From an uncultured Flavobacteriales bacterium (GTDB lineage Bacteria > Bacteroidota > Bacteroidia > Flavobacteriales_G > Salibacteraceae), in the NCBI GenBank assembly GCA_943788145.1, contig CALSPD010000019.1, positions 1-41,814 of the forward strand: 41,814 bases of DNA. Direction: 5' to 3'. The notes beneath the pieces were generated by a model that was not told the DNA's origin, ran no database searches, and saw nothing but the letters and a program-made list of their open reading frames with translations. Made by a program: the position numbers and the translations under genes. Shown piece after piece: positions 1 to 8,596 of this stretch (positions within the stretch are counted from its first letter, which is position 1; each line of letters opens with the position of its first letter).

Positions 1-84
1 CAATATTTCAAACATCGACTGCGGTCTTCCTGAATTCCTTTTAGACTCGATAAGCGACACATCCAACGGGTGGATAGCGGACGG

Positions 85-114
85 CAAATATAGTATTATG
101 GCGTTTCAAACACA
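85..114 (-). promoter_or_regulatory. Leftward promoter candidate for a gene leaving the window
   Basis: Read on the minus strand there is an exact TAnnTTTG -7 box (TATATTTG, 85-92) and, 18 bases upstream, TGTG (111-114), one mismatch from the TTTG -33 box of Bacteroidota. The spacing is the same as in the sdh promoter candidate. Transcription would start near position 79 and run left. Two ATGs follow on the minus strand (60-62 and 13-15), both open to the window edge, but the coding stretch is too short to name a product. Confidence 0.4.
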
Positions 115-166
115 CTTGATTCCACGTGGATAATTGAAGCATAATCGATACGAGTTTAACCTCAAT

Positions 167-1963
167 TTAAAAGGTAACCTTACCGATGGTGTAGGTCTCG
201 TTAAAGCCATTTTTCTTTGTAAAGGCGTAGAAAAAATAGCCGGCAAAGCAGAATGGCATGGTCACACATGAAATAACACCAAGCTCTGGACGGTATTGAT
301 ATTGGCTGTTGATGGTGTAGCAAGCCCGATCGACCTCACTCACGAAACTGCGATCGAGCTGAAGCTTTTCGTAGGGCTTTAATCTTTTTGGAACCAATCG
401 TGGAAGTTGTGTGGCGGCTTTTCCCGTCTCACTATCAATGCTTGTCATCAAATAATCCTGGTCGAAATTTTTGGTTTTAATGGTCATTCCAGTCAAGTCC
501 GATTCATCCTTTTCATTGAATATTCTAGATGAATAATAGAACACCATGTCGCCCTCGAGCCTCGGAACGACAAACATGGTTTCCACATCCCAAATGGATG
601 AGCTGCTCGAGCTGAAAGACGCGTATTTTCTGACAGTATTTAACCAATTCATCTCACCATTTTCGAGCGAAAGCTGATAGGTAAATAAATTACCACGTTT
701 CGAAGTGTAGGTTGTGGTGCTATTCATGTACATCGATCCAGTTGACGAATAGCTAGACGTGGTGTGCGATGAGTTGTAGATGTATTCGTAGTAGAAGGTC
801 GCAATCTGTCGATCGGGCGAATAAATGACCCGAATTATTTCATAGTTACCTGAAACGACATCCTGATCTTTTTCTCGACTTTTCTTGCTAAAGAGAATAC
901 CTATTTTCTTAGCTGGATTGGTCATTGCCAGTCGATTGAGTGTGGCTTGGTCAAAAGGCGACTGAAACGCAGCGATACGATTATGCGATGACGAATGATA
1001 TCGCTGAAGAAAGGTGCCATTGAAACTATTCACGGATGGTGTGGATGAACTGTTTCCCCAAAAGCTGTGAAAAGTGGACTTGTCATCCGAGTATAAGCCG
1101 GTTAGAATTAACTCTTCGCCCATATCTAAAATGGTGAATTCACCAATGTATGTTTCCCCTTCTCCGAAAACTTTTCGCTTGTCAATGCCATCCGTTAATG
1201 GGTTTATAAAGAGCAGATAATAGTCGCCTTTCTGATTATCTGCTACACTTTTCACCCATGTCATTAAAATGAGTTCACCATTGGCGCTATACTTTAGTTT
1301 TTGAAGGACAGACTCGGACGACCTGCTGGAAAAGATACTTGTTCTACCATAAGTTAGTCCCAATTGCGCTTCTCCTTTTCGTATGCTTTTGACGTGTTCG
1401 CTATAAACTTCATAAGTGATTTTAATGGGCATTCCAACCTCGTCATAGATTTGTTTTAAAACAATAAAGTCGTTGGCTTTTGGACGTTGTATGACACGAT
1501 AGTCGGATCGATTCGTTTCTATTTCATAGACTTTTTGTGGGGCGCTAATCACGTTGAGGTCAAAGTCTATTTGGGAGGCATATCCCGAAACCACACCTTG
1601 ATTGGTCTTTTCAGAAACTACTAGAAAACCGCTTGAAGTTTTTAAGACTTCTCTTAGTCTATAACTTGAGGTTTTTTCCATCGTCTGGTTGAGACTGATG
1701 GTTCGAATCGGTTCTAAATCTGATTTGCGGATGCTTTGGAGCTTTACAACGCCAGCAAACTGACTATAGCTGTCGCGGCTTTCAGAAATAATAAGGTAGA
1801 TACGCGACTCATCTTCGGCAATGATTTCAGTCGCCTTCAACTTGTCTTTTCCTTTTAGTTTGACAGGCTGGCTGAATGAAGTTTCATAAGCTTTGGGGCC
1901 AAACTGTGCCTGTGCTGGATAGAAAAGGCTAAGCGAGAAAACAACAATAACGAGGCGAATCAT
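167..1963 (-). CDS. Exported protein of unknown function (598 aa)
   Basis: I do not recognise this protein. It begins with a signal peptide ending AQA, with predicted cleavage before Gln-Phe-Gly-Pro, so the mature N-terminus would be Gln. The rest is about 575 residues of alternating beta-rich, soluble-looking sequence with repeated phrases of the kind seen in secreted beta-propellers, plus Ser/Thr-rich tracts around residues 405-430 and 455-465. No T9SS sorting domain is visible at the C-terminus, so a periplasmic location is the simplest inference. The ATG at 1963 is chosen over an in-frame TTG four codons upstream because the signal peptide starts cleanly there. It lies 56 bases downstream of the glutathione peroxidase gene on the same strand and may be co-transcribed with it. 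Nothing in the sequence gives a catalytic role. Confidence 0.75.
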   Translation of the reverse strand: MIRLVIVVFSLSLFYPAQAQFGPKAYETSFSQPVKLKGKDKLKATEIIAEDESRIYLIISESRDSYSQFAGVVKLQSIRKSDLEPIRTISLNQTMEKTSSYRLREVLKTSSGFLVVSEKTNQGVVSGYASQIDFDLNVISAPQKVYEIETNRSDYRVIQRPKANDFIVLKQIYDEVGMPIKITYEVYSEHVKSIRKGEAQLGLTYGRTSIFSSRSSESVLQKLKYSANGELILMTWVKSVADNQKGDYYLLFINPLTDGIDKRKVFGEGETYIGEFTILDMGEELILTGLYSDDKSTFHSFWGNSSSTPSVNSFNGTFLQRYHSSSHNRIAAFQSPFDQATLNRLAMTNPAKKIGILFSKKSREKDQDVVSGNYEIIRVIYSPDRQIATFYYEYIYNSSHTTSSYSSTGSMYMNSTTTYTSKRGNLFTYQLSLENGEMNWLNTVRKYASFSSSSSSIWDVETMFVVPRLEGDMVFYYSSRIFNEKDESDLTGMTIKTKNFDQDYLMTSIDSETGKAATQLPRLVPKRLKPYEKLQLDRSFVSEVDRACYTINSQYQYRPELGVISCVTMPFCFAGYFFYAFTKKNGFNETYTIGKVTF

Positions 1964-2019
1964 GGGCACTAGCAATTGCTGCTAATGTATCCATTTCTAT
2001 TCACGCCTTACCATTATCG

Positions 2020-2562
2020 TTATTTAAGTAGGTCTTCAATTTGGGCGCGCACGTCATCGTTTAATACACTCTTGCTCGGAGCGATCATGTCCACCAAAAC
2101 CCCTTCCTTATTGATCAAGTATTTTTGAAAATTCCATTTCACGCTGCTGTCTATAACTCCGTTTTTGTCCTTTTCAGTAAGGAATTGATACAATGGATGC
2201 ATGTCATCTCCTTTAACCGAAATTTTGGAAAACATCGGAAACGTTACTCCATAGTTCTTTTTGCAAAAGCTTTCAATTTCATCATCGCTTCCAGGCTCTT
2301 GTCCAGCAAAATTGTTAGCGGGAAAACCAAGGATAACCAGTCCATCCTTTGATTTCTCGTCATACAGTTTTTGCAAATCTTCATACTGCGGAGTTAGGCC
2401 GCATTTGCTAGCAACGTTAACAATCAATACGACCTTGCCTTTGTATTGATCCAAGCTGATTTCATCACCATCTATGCTCGTCATGGTAAATTGATAAATG
2501 GAATTTGAACTAGGTAAAATACTCATAGCGAACAAGGAGATTATAATGGCTAATGTTTTCAT
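2020..2562 (-). CDS. Glutathione peroxidase family thiol peroxidase, exported
   Basis: A 180-residue GPx-family protein that reduces hydroperoxides. The peroxidatic Cys54 sits in NVASKCGLTPQY, and the other members of the catalytic tetrad are present: Gln88 in NFAGQEP, and Trp143-Asn144 in WNFQKYL. Cys100 is placed where bacterial and plant enzymes carry the resolving cysteine, so the enzyme is probably recycled by thioredoxin rather than glutathione (inference from family knowledge). About 21 N-terminal residues form a hydrophobic leader ending SSNS, which suggests export to the periplasm; unlike other exported proteins here, Gln does not follow the predicted cleavage site. Length is normal for the family. 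It probably leads a two-gene unit with the downstream unknown exported protein. Confidence 0.92.
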   Translation of the reverse strand: MKTLAIIISLFAMSILPSSNSIYQFTMTSIDGDEISLDQYKGKVVLIVNVASKCGLTPQYEDLQKLYDEKSKDGLVILGFPANNFAGQEPGSDDEIESFCKKNYGVTFPMFSKISVKGDDMHPLYQFLTEKDKNGVIDSSVKWNFQKYLINKEGVLVDMIAPSKSVLNDDVRAQIEDLLK

Positions 2563-2590
2563 GTTGACTTATTTGTATAGTGTAACAAAG

Positions 2591-2621
2591 CAAATCATAT
2601 TTTGATCGATCTATCTCCAAA
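2591..2621 (-). promoter_or_regulatory. Promoter candidate for the glutathione peroxidase gene
   Basis: On the minus strand TTTG (2618-2621) lies 18 bases upstream of TATGATTTG (2591-2599). This is a TAnnTTTG-like box with one extra base. The predicted start of transcription is about 20-25 bases before the ATG at 2562. Confidence 0.4.
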
Positions 2622-2698
2622 AAACTTTTGTAAAGTCGGATTATAGGTGCGAACCATATCTCATTCAATAACTTGAATTATCTTGCTCAGTAAAATTA

Positions 2699-4885
2699 AT
2701 GGATATGCGAAAGTTTCAGTTTGTGTTCATAATGATGTTAGCCTCCGTCTATGTGCAGAGTCAATCGGCATCCAGTTATACGGTGCAGCTTGAAGCCGAG
2801 GCCAACGCAAATGGGCCAAGTATAACGCTAACGTGGAACTTTGATGGAGCAGCATTGAATTATTCAGTGTTTCGTAAAACCGTTTCAAGTGCTTCATGGG
2901 GAACGGCCATTGCCAATTTAACCACCTCAGACACTACTTATACCGATGCCACTGTTACGGAAGGACTCGAATACGAATACCGAGTTACGAAATCTGCGTC
3001 ATCCTATGTAGGCTATGGATACACACACAGCGGAATTAAGGCGAATTTGAATCTCAATCGAGGTGATCTGTTGCTATTGGTAGAAAGCAGTATTTATTCG
3101 AATTTGACCGATGAAGTAAACGTTTTGATGAACGACTTACTCGGTGACGGTTGGAGGGTTAAACAGCTCACCGTTCAGGCCGATTCTTCGGTGGCTTACA
3201 TCAAATCGCTAGTGACCGATGCATATACCGAATTACCCCAACTCAACATGGTCTATGTGTTGGGTCATGTTCCCGTTCCTTATTCTGGCGAACTTTATCC
3301 AGATGGCCACACAAACCATGTTGGCGCCTGGCCTGCCGATGTGTTTTATGCGGAAGTAAACAATACATGGACGGATGCTTCGGTTAACAACTCCACTTCG
3401 GCCGACTCAAGGAACCATAATATTCCAGGTGACGGCAAACTGGATCAAAGCTCCATTCCTGGAGATGTGGAATTAATGGTTGGACGCGTAGATTTTTACG
3501 ATTTACCCGCGTTTTCGGAAGGCGAAATAGAGCTTACGAGGCGCTATTTGAATCGAACCCACGAGTTTAAAATGGGTGAAATTGATTTGCAAAAACGGGC
3601 TTTAATCGATGATAATTTCGGAGGGTTTTCAGGTGAAGCCTTTGCTGCTAACGGTTGGCGAAATTTCGCGCCATTGGTCGGACGCTCAAATGTGTCCAGT
3701 TTGGATTATCGCAGCACAATGAACATAGACAGTTATTTATTCTCCTACGGTTGTGGAGGCGGTTCTTTCACCTCGGCTTCTGGCATTGGAACTTCGGTTG
3801 ACTTAGCAAACGATTCGCTTTTGACGGGATTTACCATGTTGTTCGGAAGCTATTTTGGCGACTGGGGAAAATCCAACAATTTTATGCGAAGTGCTCTGGC
3901 TCAGGGTACAACGATGACGATTAGTTGGGCTGGTAGGCCGCATTGGCATTATCAATCTATGGGATTAGGATATCCGGTCGGGTACGCTGCGCGTTTGACT
4001 CAAAACAATAGCGGCACCTACGTTTATAGTTACGGTGCTCGATTTGTGCATATCGCACTCTTGGGCGATCCTTCACTTCGGATGGAATATGTGAAACCAA
4101 TTTCCAATTTGACCATTGACACGATAGACACCTTCCACGTGAACATTCAATGGAGCGCGAGCATCGATTCAAACGTACTGGGATATCAAATTTATCAGCG
4201 TGTGGATGATAGTCCTTGGTTTAAAAGAAACGATCAGCCTGTGGTCGGCACACAATTTATTGATTCATGTGTATTGCAAAAAGGCCACTACGAATACATG
4301 GTTCGGGCAGTCTCGTTAGTAGAAAATTTTTCGGGCAGCTATTTCAATGAGAGCATAGGCGTGGCTGGGGAAATTGTGATTTCGTCAACCAAGTTTCCAG
4401 CAGGAGAAGCATTATTTAAGGAAACTGCTGGCACGAATCCAGTAGAGGGCGTTTTTGTAGCACAACCATCAAAATGGACCACTCTAGTTCAATGGGAAGT
4501 TGAAGGTAATACACTCGTTGGCGATAGCATCGCTTATACGACAGCGCTTTCTCCTGGTCAGTCCTTGGTTTATAACTATGAATTTTCAAATTCATGTGAG
4601 GCGACAGACGATCTTAAGTCTTTGACGCTAAACATCAACGACCTTAAAAGTTCATCAAGCGATATTATGGTCTATCCGAATCCCGCGACCTCCCGATCTG
4701 AAGTACACGTTGAAACTGAAATGGTTTTGGACATGGTAATTGTTTCTGACATTCAAGGAAGATCCATAGGGTCGTTCAAACCAAAAGGAAATAGCTTCGG
4801 TTTACCGCAAACACCTGCTGGGGTTTACCTGTTGGATTGTCGTCACGAAGGTCAATCTTACTTTGTTAAACTGATCATTGAATAG
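2699..4885 (+). CDS. T9SS-secreted C25 (gingipain-fold) peptidase-like protein with FN3 domains
   Basis: A 728-residue secreted protein. In order: signal peptide (cleavage predicted after Ser21, mature Gln22), a fibronectin type III-like domain (about 24-115), a C25 caspase-like region (about 122-465), a second FN3-like domain (about 467-555), and a T9SS type A sorting domain (about 655-728, with VYPNPA and the PAGVYLL pattern). The C25 fold is indicated by LNMVYVLGHVPVP, DVELMVGRVDF and the closing HIALLGDPSLRM. Where gingipains have the catalytic GHG, this protein reads YGCGGGS (Cys352), and where they have the catalytic Cys it reads LFGSYFGDW (Ser384). It may therefore be a non-peptidase or use a different mechanism. 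Start ATG 2699 or 2705; no Shine-Dalgarno. Its TAG stop shares one base with the GTG start of comF. Confidence 0.85.
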   Translation: MDMRKFQFVFIMMLASVYVQSQSASSYTVQLEAEANANGPSITLTWNFDGAALNYSVFRKTVSSASWGTAIANLTTSDTTYTDATVTEGLEYEYRVTKSASSYVGYGYTHSGIKANLNLNRGDLLLLVESSIYSNLTDEVNVLMNDLLGDGWRVKQLTVQADSSVAYIKSLVTDAYTELPQLNMVYVLGHVPVPYSGELYPDGHTNHVGAWPADVFYAEVNNTWTDASVNNSTSADSRNHNIPGDGKLDQSSIPGDVELMVGRVDFYDLPAFSEGEIELTRRYLNRTHEFKMGEIDLQKRALIDDNFGGFSGEAFAANGWRNFAPLVGRSNVSSLDYRSTMNIDSYLFSYGCGGGSFTSASGIGTSVDLANDSLLTGFTMLFGSYFGDWGKSNNFMRSALAQGTTMTISWAGRPHWHYQSMGLGYPVGYAARLTQNNSGTYVYSYGARFVHIALLGDPSLRMEYVKPISNLTIDTIDTFHVNIQWSASIDSNVLGYQIYQRVDDSPWFKRNDQPVVGTQFIDSCVLQKGHYEYMVRAVSLVENFSGSYFNESIGVAGEIVISSTKFPAGEALFKETAGTNPVEGVFVAQPSKWTTLVQWEVEGNTLVGDSIAYTTALSPGQSLVYNYEFSNSCEATDDLKSLTLNINDLKSSSSDIMVYPNPATSRSEVHVETEMVLDMVIVSDIQGRSIGSFKPKGNSFGLPQTPAGVYLLDCRHEGQSYFVKLIIE

Positions 4886-5586
4886 TGCACCCTTTTGTTC
4901 GATATATCAATGATTTTACCCATCTCGCATTTCCCTTCAATTGCTTTGGATGCCACAAGGCGTTGGAGGAAGGCGAGCTTCCCATTTGTGACGATTGTTA
5001 TGGAGGCATGCCTTTGACAAAATATTGGCAACACGATGAGAATGCCGTTGAAAAACTTTTCTGGGGAAAACTGCCAATAGAGCAGGCTTGTGCTTATTGT
5101 TTCTTTACGAAACACGGCATGGTCCAAGAACTCATGCATCAGTTAAAGTATAACGGAAAGCCCATTGTTGGGGAGCTGATGGGGAGCTTTTTTGGCAGGC
5201 AACTATTGGGCACCGCTTATGCCGATGTGGATGTGATCATTCCAATTCCATTGCACGCATCGAAACAAAAGAAACGAGGCTACAATCAGTGTGATTTTAT
5301 TGTAAAAGGAATGGCCAAAGAGCTGGGTAAATCCTACAATTTGACGGTTGTGGAGCGACTTAGAGCAAACGAAACACAGACCAAGAAAGGCGTTTATGAA
5401 CGTTGGATTAACGTAAAAGAATTGTTCAAAGTAGTTCAGCCGCAGTTTGTGAATGGGAAGCATGTTTTGCTGGTTGATGATGTGGTTACAACAGGGTCAA
5501 CCTTAGAAGCCTGTGCCGATGCGTTATTGCAAGTGCCAGGCACGAAAGTGAGTATTGCGACCATCGCTTGTCCGAGTCCGTTTTAA
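4885..5586 (+). CDS. comF: ComF family phosphoribosyltransferase-like protein
   Basis: A 233-residue ComF protein. The N-terminal zinc ribbon is intact (Cys20, Cys23, Cys35, Cys38), and a type I phosphoribosyltransferase domain follows with the PRPP-binding loop VLLVDDVVTTGST near residues 190-202. ComF proteins support handling of incoming single-stranded DNA during natural transformation in naturally competent bacteria; no other competence gene is visible here. The start is GTG at 4885, read as TAGTG with the stop of the preceding gene, which implies translational coupling. Length is normal. Plus-strand neighbours suggest it is followed in the same transcript by the methionine sulfoxide reductase gene 64 bases on. 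Confidence 0.93.
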   Translation: MHPFVRYINDFTHLAFPFNCFGCHKALEEGELPICDDCYGGMPLTKYWQHDENAVEKLFWGKLPIEQACAYCFFTKHGMVQELMHQLKYNGKPIVGELMGSFFGRQLLGTAYADVDVIIPIPLHASKQKKRGYNQCDFIVKGMAKELGKSYNLTVVERLRANETQTKKGVYERWINVKELFKVVQPQFVNGKHVLLVDDVVTTGSTLEACADALLQVPGTKVSIATIACPSPF

Positions 5587-5650
5587 GCTAAAGTTCAATA
5601 ACAACTTCTATCATTTGTGCGATAGTTGGGGTGTTATCTTTGGCCGCACA

Positions 5651-6139
5651 ATGGCCGAGTCAATTCTAATAGATCAAGCGCTGTCGAAAGCGGAAAAGTA
5701 CGAGCTATTGCTTGTGCAAATCCGCGCATTAATCGGTACCGATACCAACCAAGTTTCGGTCTTAGCAAATTGTTCGGCTGCCTTGCATCAAGGGCTTGGA
5801 CACTTTTGGACAGGGTTTTATTTGACGCAAGAAACAGGACTATCGTTAGGTCCATTTCAAGGTCCCGTGGCTTGCATGCGCATTGAAAATGGGCGTGGAG
5901 TCTGTGGAACTTCTTTGGCTGAAAAGCGGACCATAATTGTCCCAGATGTAGCCCTTTTTCCTGGGCATATTGCCTGCAGCGCTGAAAGTAAATCTGAAAT
6001 TGTCGTTCCCGTTTTCAATAGAGAAAAGGACGTTGTTGCGGTATTAGATATTGATAGCAAATTCGAAGCTTCGTTTGACGAAGTTGATCAGCGCTATCTT
6101 GAACAATTTTGTAGCTGGCTTGGTGAGCAAATTTTTTAG
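5651..6139 (+). CDS. msrC: Free methionine-(R)-sulfoxide reductase (GAF domain)
   Basis: A 162-residue single GAF domain of the fRMsr (YebR/MsrC) family, which reduces free Met-R-sulfoxide in the cytoplasm. All three family cysteines are present: Cys75 in GPVACMRI, Cys85 in GRGVCG and Cys109 in GHIACS. The AEKRTIIVPDV and SEIVVPVF segments are also typical. The reading frame is open further upstream into comF, but the ATG at 5651 gives the normal family length, so it is chosen. It overlaps the following lipoprotein gene by 17 bases. Together with the nearby glutathione peroxidase it gives this end of the window an oxidative-damage theme, though the two are on opposite strands. Confidence 0.93.
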   Translation: MAESILIDQALSKAEKYELLLVQIRALIGTDTNQVSVLANCSAALHQGLGHFWTGFYLTQETGLSLGPFQGPVACMRIENGRGVCGTSLAEKRTIIVPDVALFPGHIACSAESKSEIVVPVFNREKDVVAVLDIDSKFEASFDEVDQRYLEQFCSWLGEQIF

Positions 6140-7769
6140 ATCATATCATTTTGCGTGCTTATTGGCATTGATTCTTGCCGGATGCGCGCAACAGGTAACC
6201 CCTACAGGTGGAGATCGAGATATGGATGCGCCTCGAATTTTAAGCGCAAAGCCTGACAACGAGTCCACAAATATGCTGGACAACAAAATAATTCTTGAGT
6301 TTGATGAATATGTGGCATTGAAAAATGCCAACCAAGAGTTGATTGTTTCCCCACCGTTAAAGTATCCGGTAGAGTTCAAAATGAAGAATAAGAAGCTTCA
6401 AATTAGCTGGCGAGATACGCTGTTGGAAAACACGACCTATTTGTTTCAATTCGGAAAAGGCATTGCCGATGTCAATGAAAACAATGTACTGGATAGCAAC
6501 ATTTTTGTGTTTTCAACCGGGCCGTATTTGGATTCATTTGAAGTCTCGGGGAAAGTAATCGATGACTTCGATTTAAAGCCGCTAGAAGAAGTATGGGTAA
6601 TGTTATATGACGCAGATATAGACTCATTGCCCCTTACAGAGCTTCCGCGCTACTTTTCCAAAACTGATGCAAGCGGAAATTTTTACTTGAAATATTTGAG
6701 ACCAGGTAATTATAAAATCTTTGCATTGTCGGGCAAAAATGGCGGTTATCTTTATGATGCACCTGGCGAAGGCATTGCTTTTCTAGAAGGTATGATAAGC
6801 GCCACAAACCCTTCCGATAGTATCGCAAAAGACACGGCATACGCACTCAAACTTTTTGTCGAAGAGGATTCCATACAGTATGTAAAGAGCTTTGTTCAAG
6901 TTGGGAACACTGGATTGATCGTTGAGTTTAACCGAGCGGTCGAGGGGATGGTGATTTCAGAATTGACGGGTATTGAAGATGTCAAATCTTGGACAGAAAG
7001 TTGGTCGCTCGATCATGATTCAGTAACTTATTGGTTTGAGAAGCCAAATGAATATGACTCTTTGAAACTTCGAGTTGAAATAGGAGACTTTTCGGATACT
7101 ATTTTCTTTCGAAAACCTTCAGGTAAAATGGGAAGAGCAAAAGGCGGCAAAGGAGGAAATGAGAGCAAAGGTTTGACGCTGTCTAGTTCTGGCGCGCGTC
7201 AGCTGCATTATAAACCGATGCGCATGGTTTCCAAAACGCCATTAGCGAGCATGGATAAACCCGAGGAGTTTGTTTTTATAGAAGATAAAGACACCATAGA
7301 TGTTGCGCCTTATATTAAGAAAGAGTTTTACGCATTAGTGTTAGACTATCCTTGGAAGCAGTCATCAAAATACAAGTTGATTATCCCTGATTCGTTGGTT
7401 GCTGATCGCTTTGGCGTTCAAAACGATTCCCTGATTTTTTCCTTTGTTGCATCGCGTAAAGAAGATTTTGGTCAATTGTATTTTTCACATTCCCTACCTG
7501 AACTTGGACATAAATTCATCTGGCAACTAATGAAGGGCGATGATGTGGTTGATGAGCGCATCGTTGAAGCAAAAGGAAAGGTGAAATACGAATACCTACC
7601 CACAGGGAGCTACAGAGTTCGCTTGTTATATGATGCCAATGATAATGGTCAATGGGATACAGGCTATTATAAGGGCAAAAGGCAGCCCGAAATTGTGAAA
7701 TACTTTCACGAAGCGATTGATGTGCGCAGCAACTGGGCCACAGAAATTGAGTGGAACTTAAAGAAGTGA
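6123..7769 (+). CDS. Ig-like (Big_5 type) lipoprotein
   Basis: A 548-residue lipoprotein conserved in Bacteroidota. The start is taken as GTG 6123, giving a short basic n-region, a hydrophobic stretch and lipobox LILAGC; an earlier in-frame start at 6051 would place 24 extra residues in front and is unlikely. The signature TGGDRDMDAPRI follows the lipidated Cys. Residues 30-140 match a bacterial Ig-like fold (Big_5 style), then a carboxypeptidase-regulatory-like beta sandwich (about 150-230) with the YLRPGNYKIFAL pattern, a Gly/Lys-rich linker and a C-terminal segment with DANDNGQWD, a calcium-binding-like loop. Role unknown; probably a cell-envelope structural or binding protein. The start overlaps msrC by 17 bases. 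Its stop is only 2 bases from the convergent omega-amidase gene. Confidence 0.85.
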   Translation: MSKFFRSYHFACLLALILAGCAQQVTPTGGDRDMDAPRILSAKPDNESTNMLDNKIILEFDEYVALKNANQELIVSPPLKYPVEFKMKNKKLQISWRDTLLENTTYLFQFGKGIADVNENNVLDSNIFVFSTGPYLDSFEVSGKVIDDFDLKPLEEVWVMLYDADIDSLPLTELPRYFSKTDASGNFYLKYLRPGNYKIFALSGKNGGYLYDAPGEGIAFLEGMISATNPSDSIAKDTAYALKLFVEEDSIQYVKSFVQVGNTGLIVEFNRAVEGMVISELTGIEDVKSWTESWSLDHDSVTYWFEKPNEYDSLKLRVEIGDFSDTIFFRKPSGKMGRAKGGKGGNESKGLTLSSSGARQLHYKPMRMVSKTPLASMDKPEEFVFIEDKDTIDVAPYIKKEFYALVLDYPWKQSSKYKLIIPDSLVADRFGVQNDSLIFSFVASRKEDFGQLYFSHSLPELGHKFIWQLMKGDDVVDERIVEAKGKVKYEYLPTGSYRVRLLYDANDNGQWDTGYYKGKRQPEIVKYFHEAIDVRSNWATEIEWNLKK

Positions 7770-7771
7770 CC

Positions 7772-8596
7772 TCAGCTATTCAGCTTAAAAGCATCCTTGT
7801 CTTTCCAAACCGTAAATTTTGATCTGAATTCATCCAGATCAGAACGCGACAAGGTCACTGTTTCTGCCTTAGGCTCATGGGGTTGTATGTGATCCAAACG
7901 TTCACCTTTAGGAGAAAAAACACCGCTGTCTCCGGAATGCGTAATTCCATTGCCATCTTTTCCAATCCGGTTAACTCCAACCACATAGGCTTGGTTTTCA
8001 TGCGCCCGAGCTTCCAGCAGGTTTATCCAAGGTTTTCTTCTCGCTTCTGGCCAATTGGCTACATAAATCAGAAGATCAAATGCTGCTTCGGTTTCAGCTC
8101 CATCATGACTGTTGTTTCGAGACCAAACTGGAAAACGTAGGTCGTAACAGATCAACGGGCAAATCTTCCAACCTTTATATGCTACGATAAGTCGCTCGTT
8201 GCCCGCGCTATAATGATCGTGCTCACCAGCAAAGGAGAATAAGTGGCGCTTATCATAACAGGCGTGATTGCCACCTGGTTCAACCCAATAAAGCCGGTTA
8301 TAATAACTTCTGATGCCAGCTTCATCCATATAACTTATTATACTTCCTGCGATGACGGTATCGAGTTTTGATGCCATTTTAACCATCCATTGGTAAGTAG
8401 GTCCAAGATGGGGTTCGGCCAACTTCGATGGATTCATACTGAATCCAGTTGAAAACATTTCAGGTAAAACGATGATGTCGCTTTCGCTTGAAAGTTGCTC
8501 CAATTGAGAAGTTAAACTAGCAAGATTGGCATTGCGATCTTCCCAGATTAAATCGGTTTGTATGACGGTAATGGATAGATCAGAAATAGCACTCAT
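7772..8596 (-). CDS. Omega-amidase (YafV-like nitrilase family)
   Basis: A 274-residue carbon-nitrogen hydrolase with the full nitrilase triad: Glu46 in LPEMFSTGF, Lys116 in DKRHLF and Cys150 in LICYDLRFPVW. The FSTGFSM and YDLRFP phrases are typical of the omega-amidase (YafV/Nit2) branch, which hydrolyses alpha-ketoglutaramate and alpha-ketosuccinamate. The upstream gene is a glutamine/methionine aminotransferase, whose product from Gln would be alpha-ketoglutaramate; the amidase would make that transamination irreversible. The start ATG overlaps the aminotransferase stop as ATGA, so the pair is translationally coupled. Cytoplasmic; normal length. Confidence 0.92.
   Translation of the reverse strand: MSAISDLSITVIQTDLIWEDRNANLASLTSQLEQLSSESDIIVLPEMFSTGFSMNPSKLAEPHLGPTYQWMVKMASKLDTVIAGSIISYMDEAGIRSYYNRLYWVEPGGNHACYDKRHLFSFAGEHDHYSAGNERLIVAYKGWKICPLICYDLRFPVWSRNNSHDGAETEAAFDLLIYVANWPEARRKPWINLLEARAHENQAYVVGVNRIGKDGNGITHSGDSGVFSPKGERLDHIQPHEPKAETVTLSRSDLDEFRSKFTVWKDKDAFKLNS

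Noticed and set aside
2125..2449. Plus-strand open frames opposite the glutathione peroxidase gene
   Set aside because: They are antisense shadows of a gene with a complete catalytic tetrad and have no family features.
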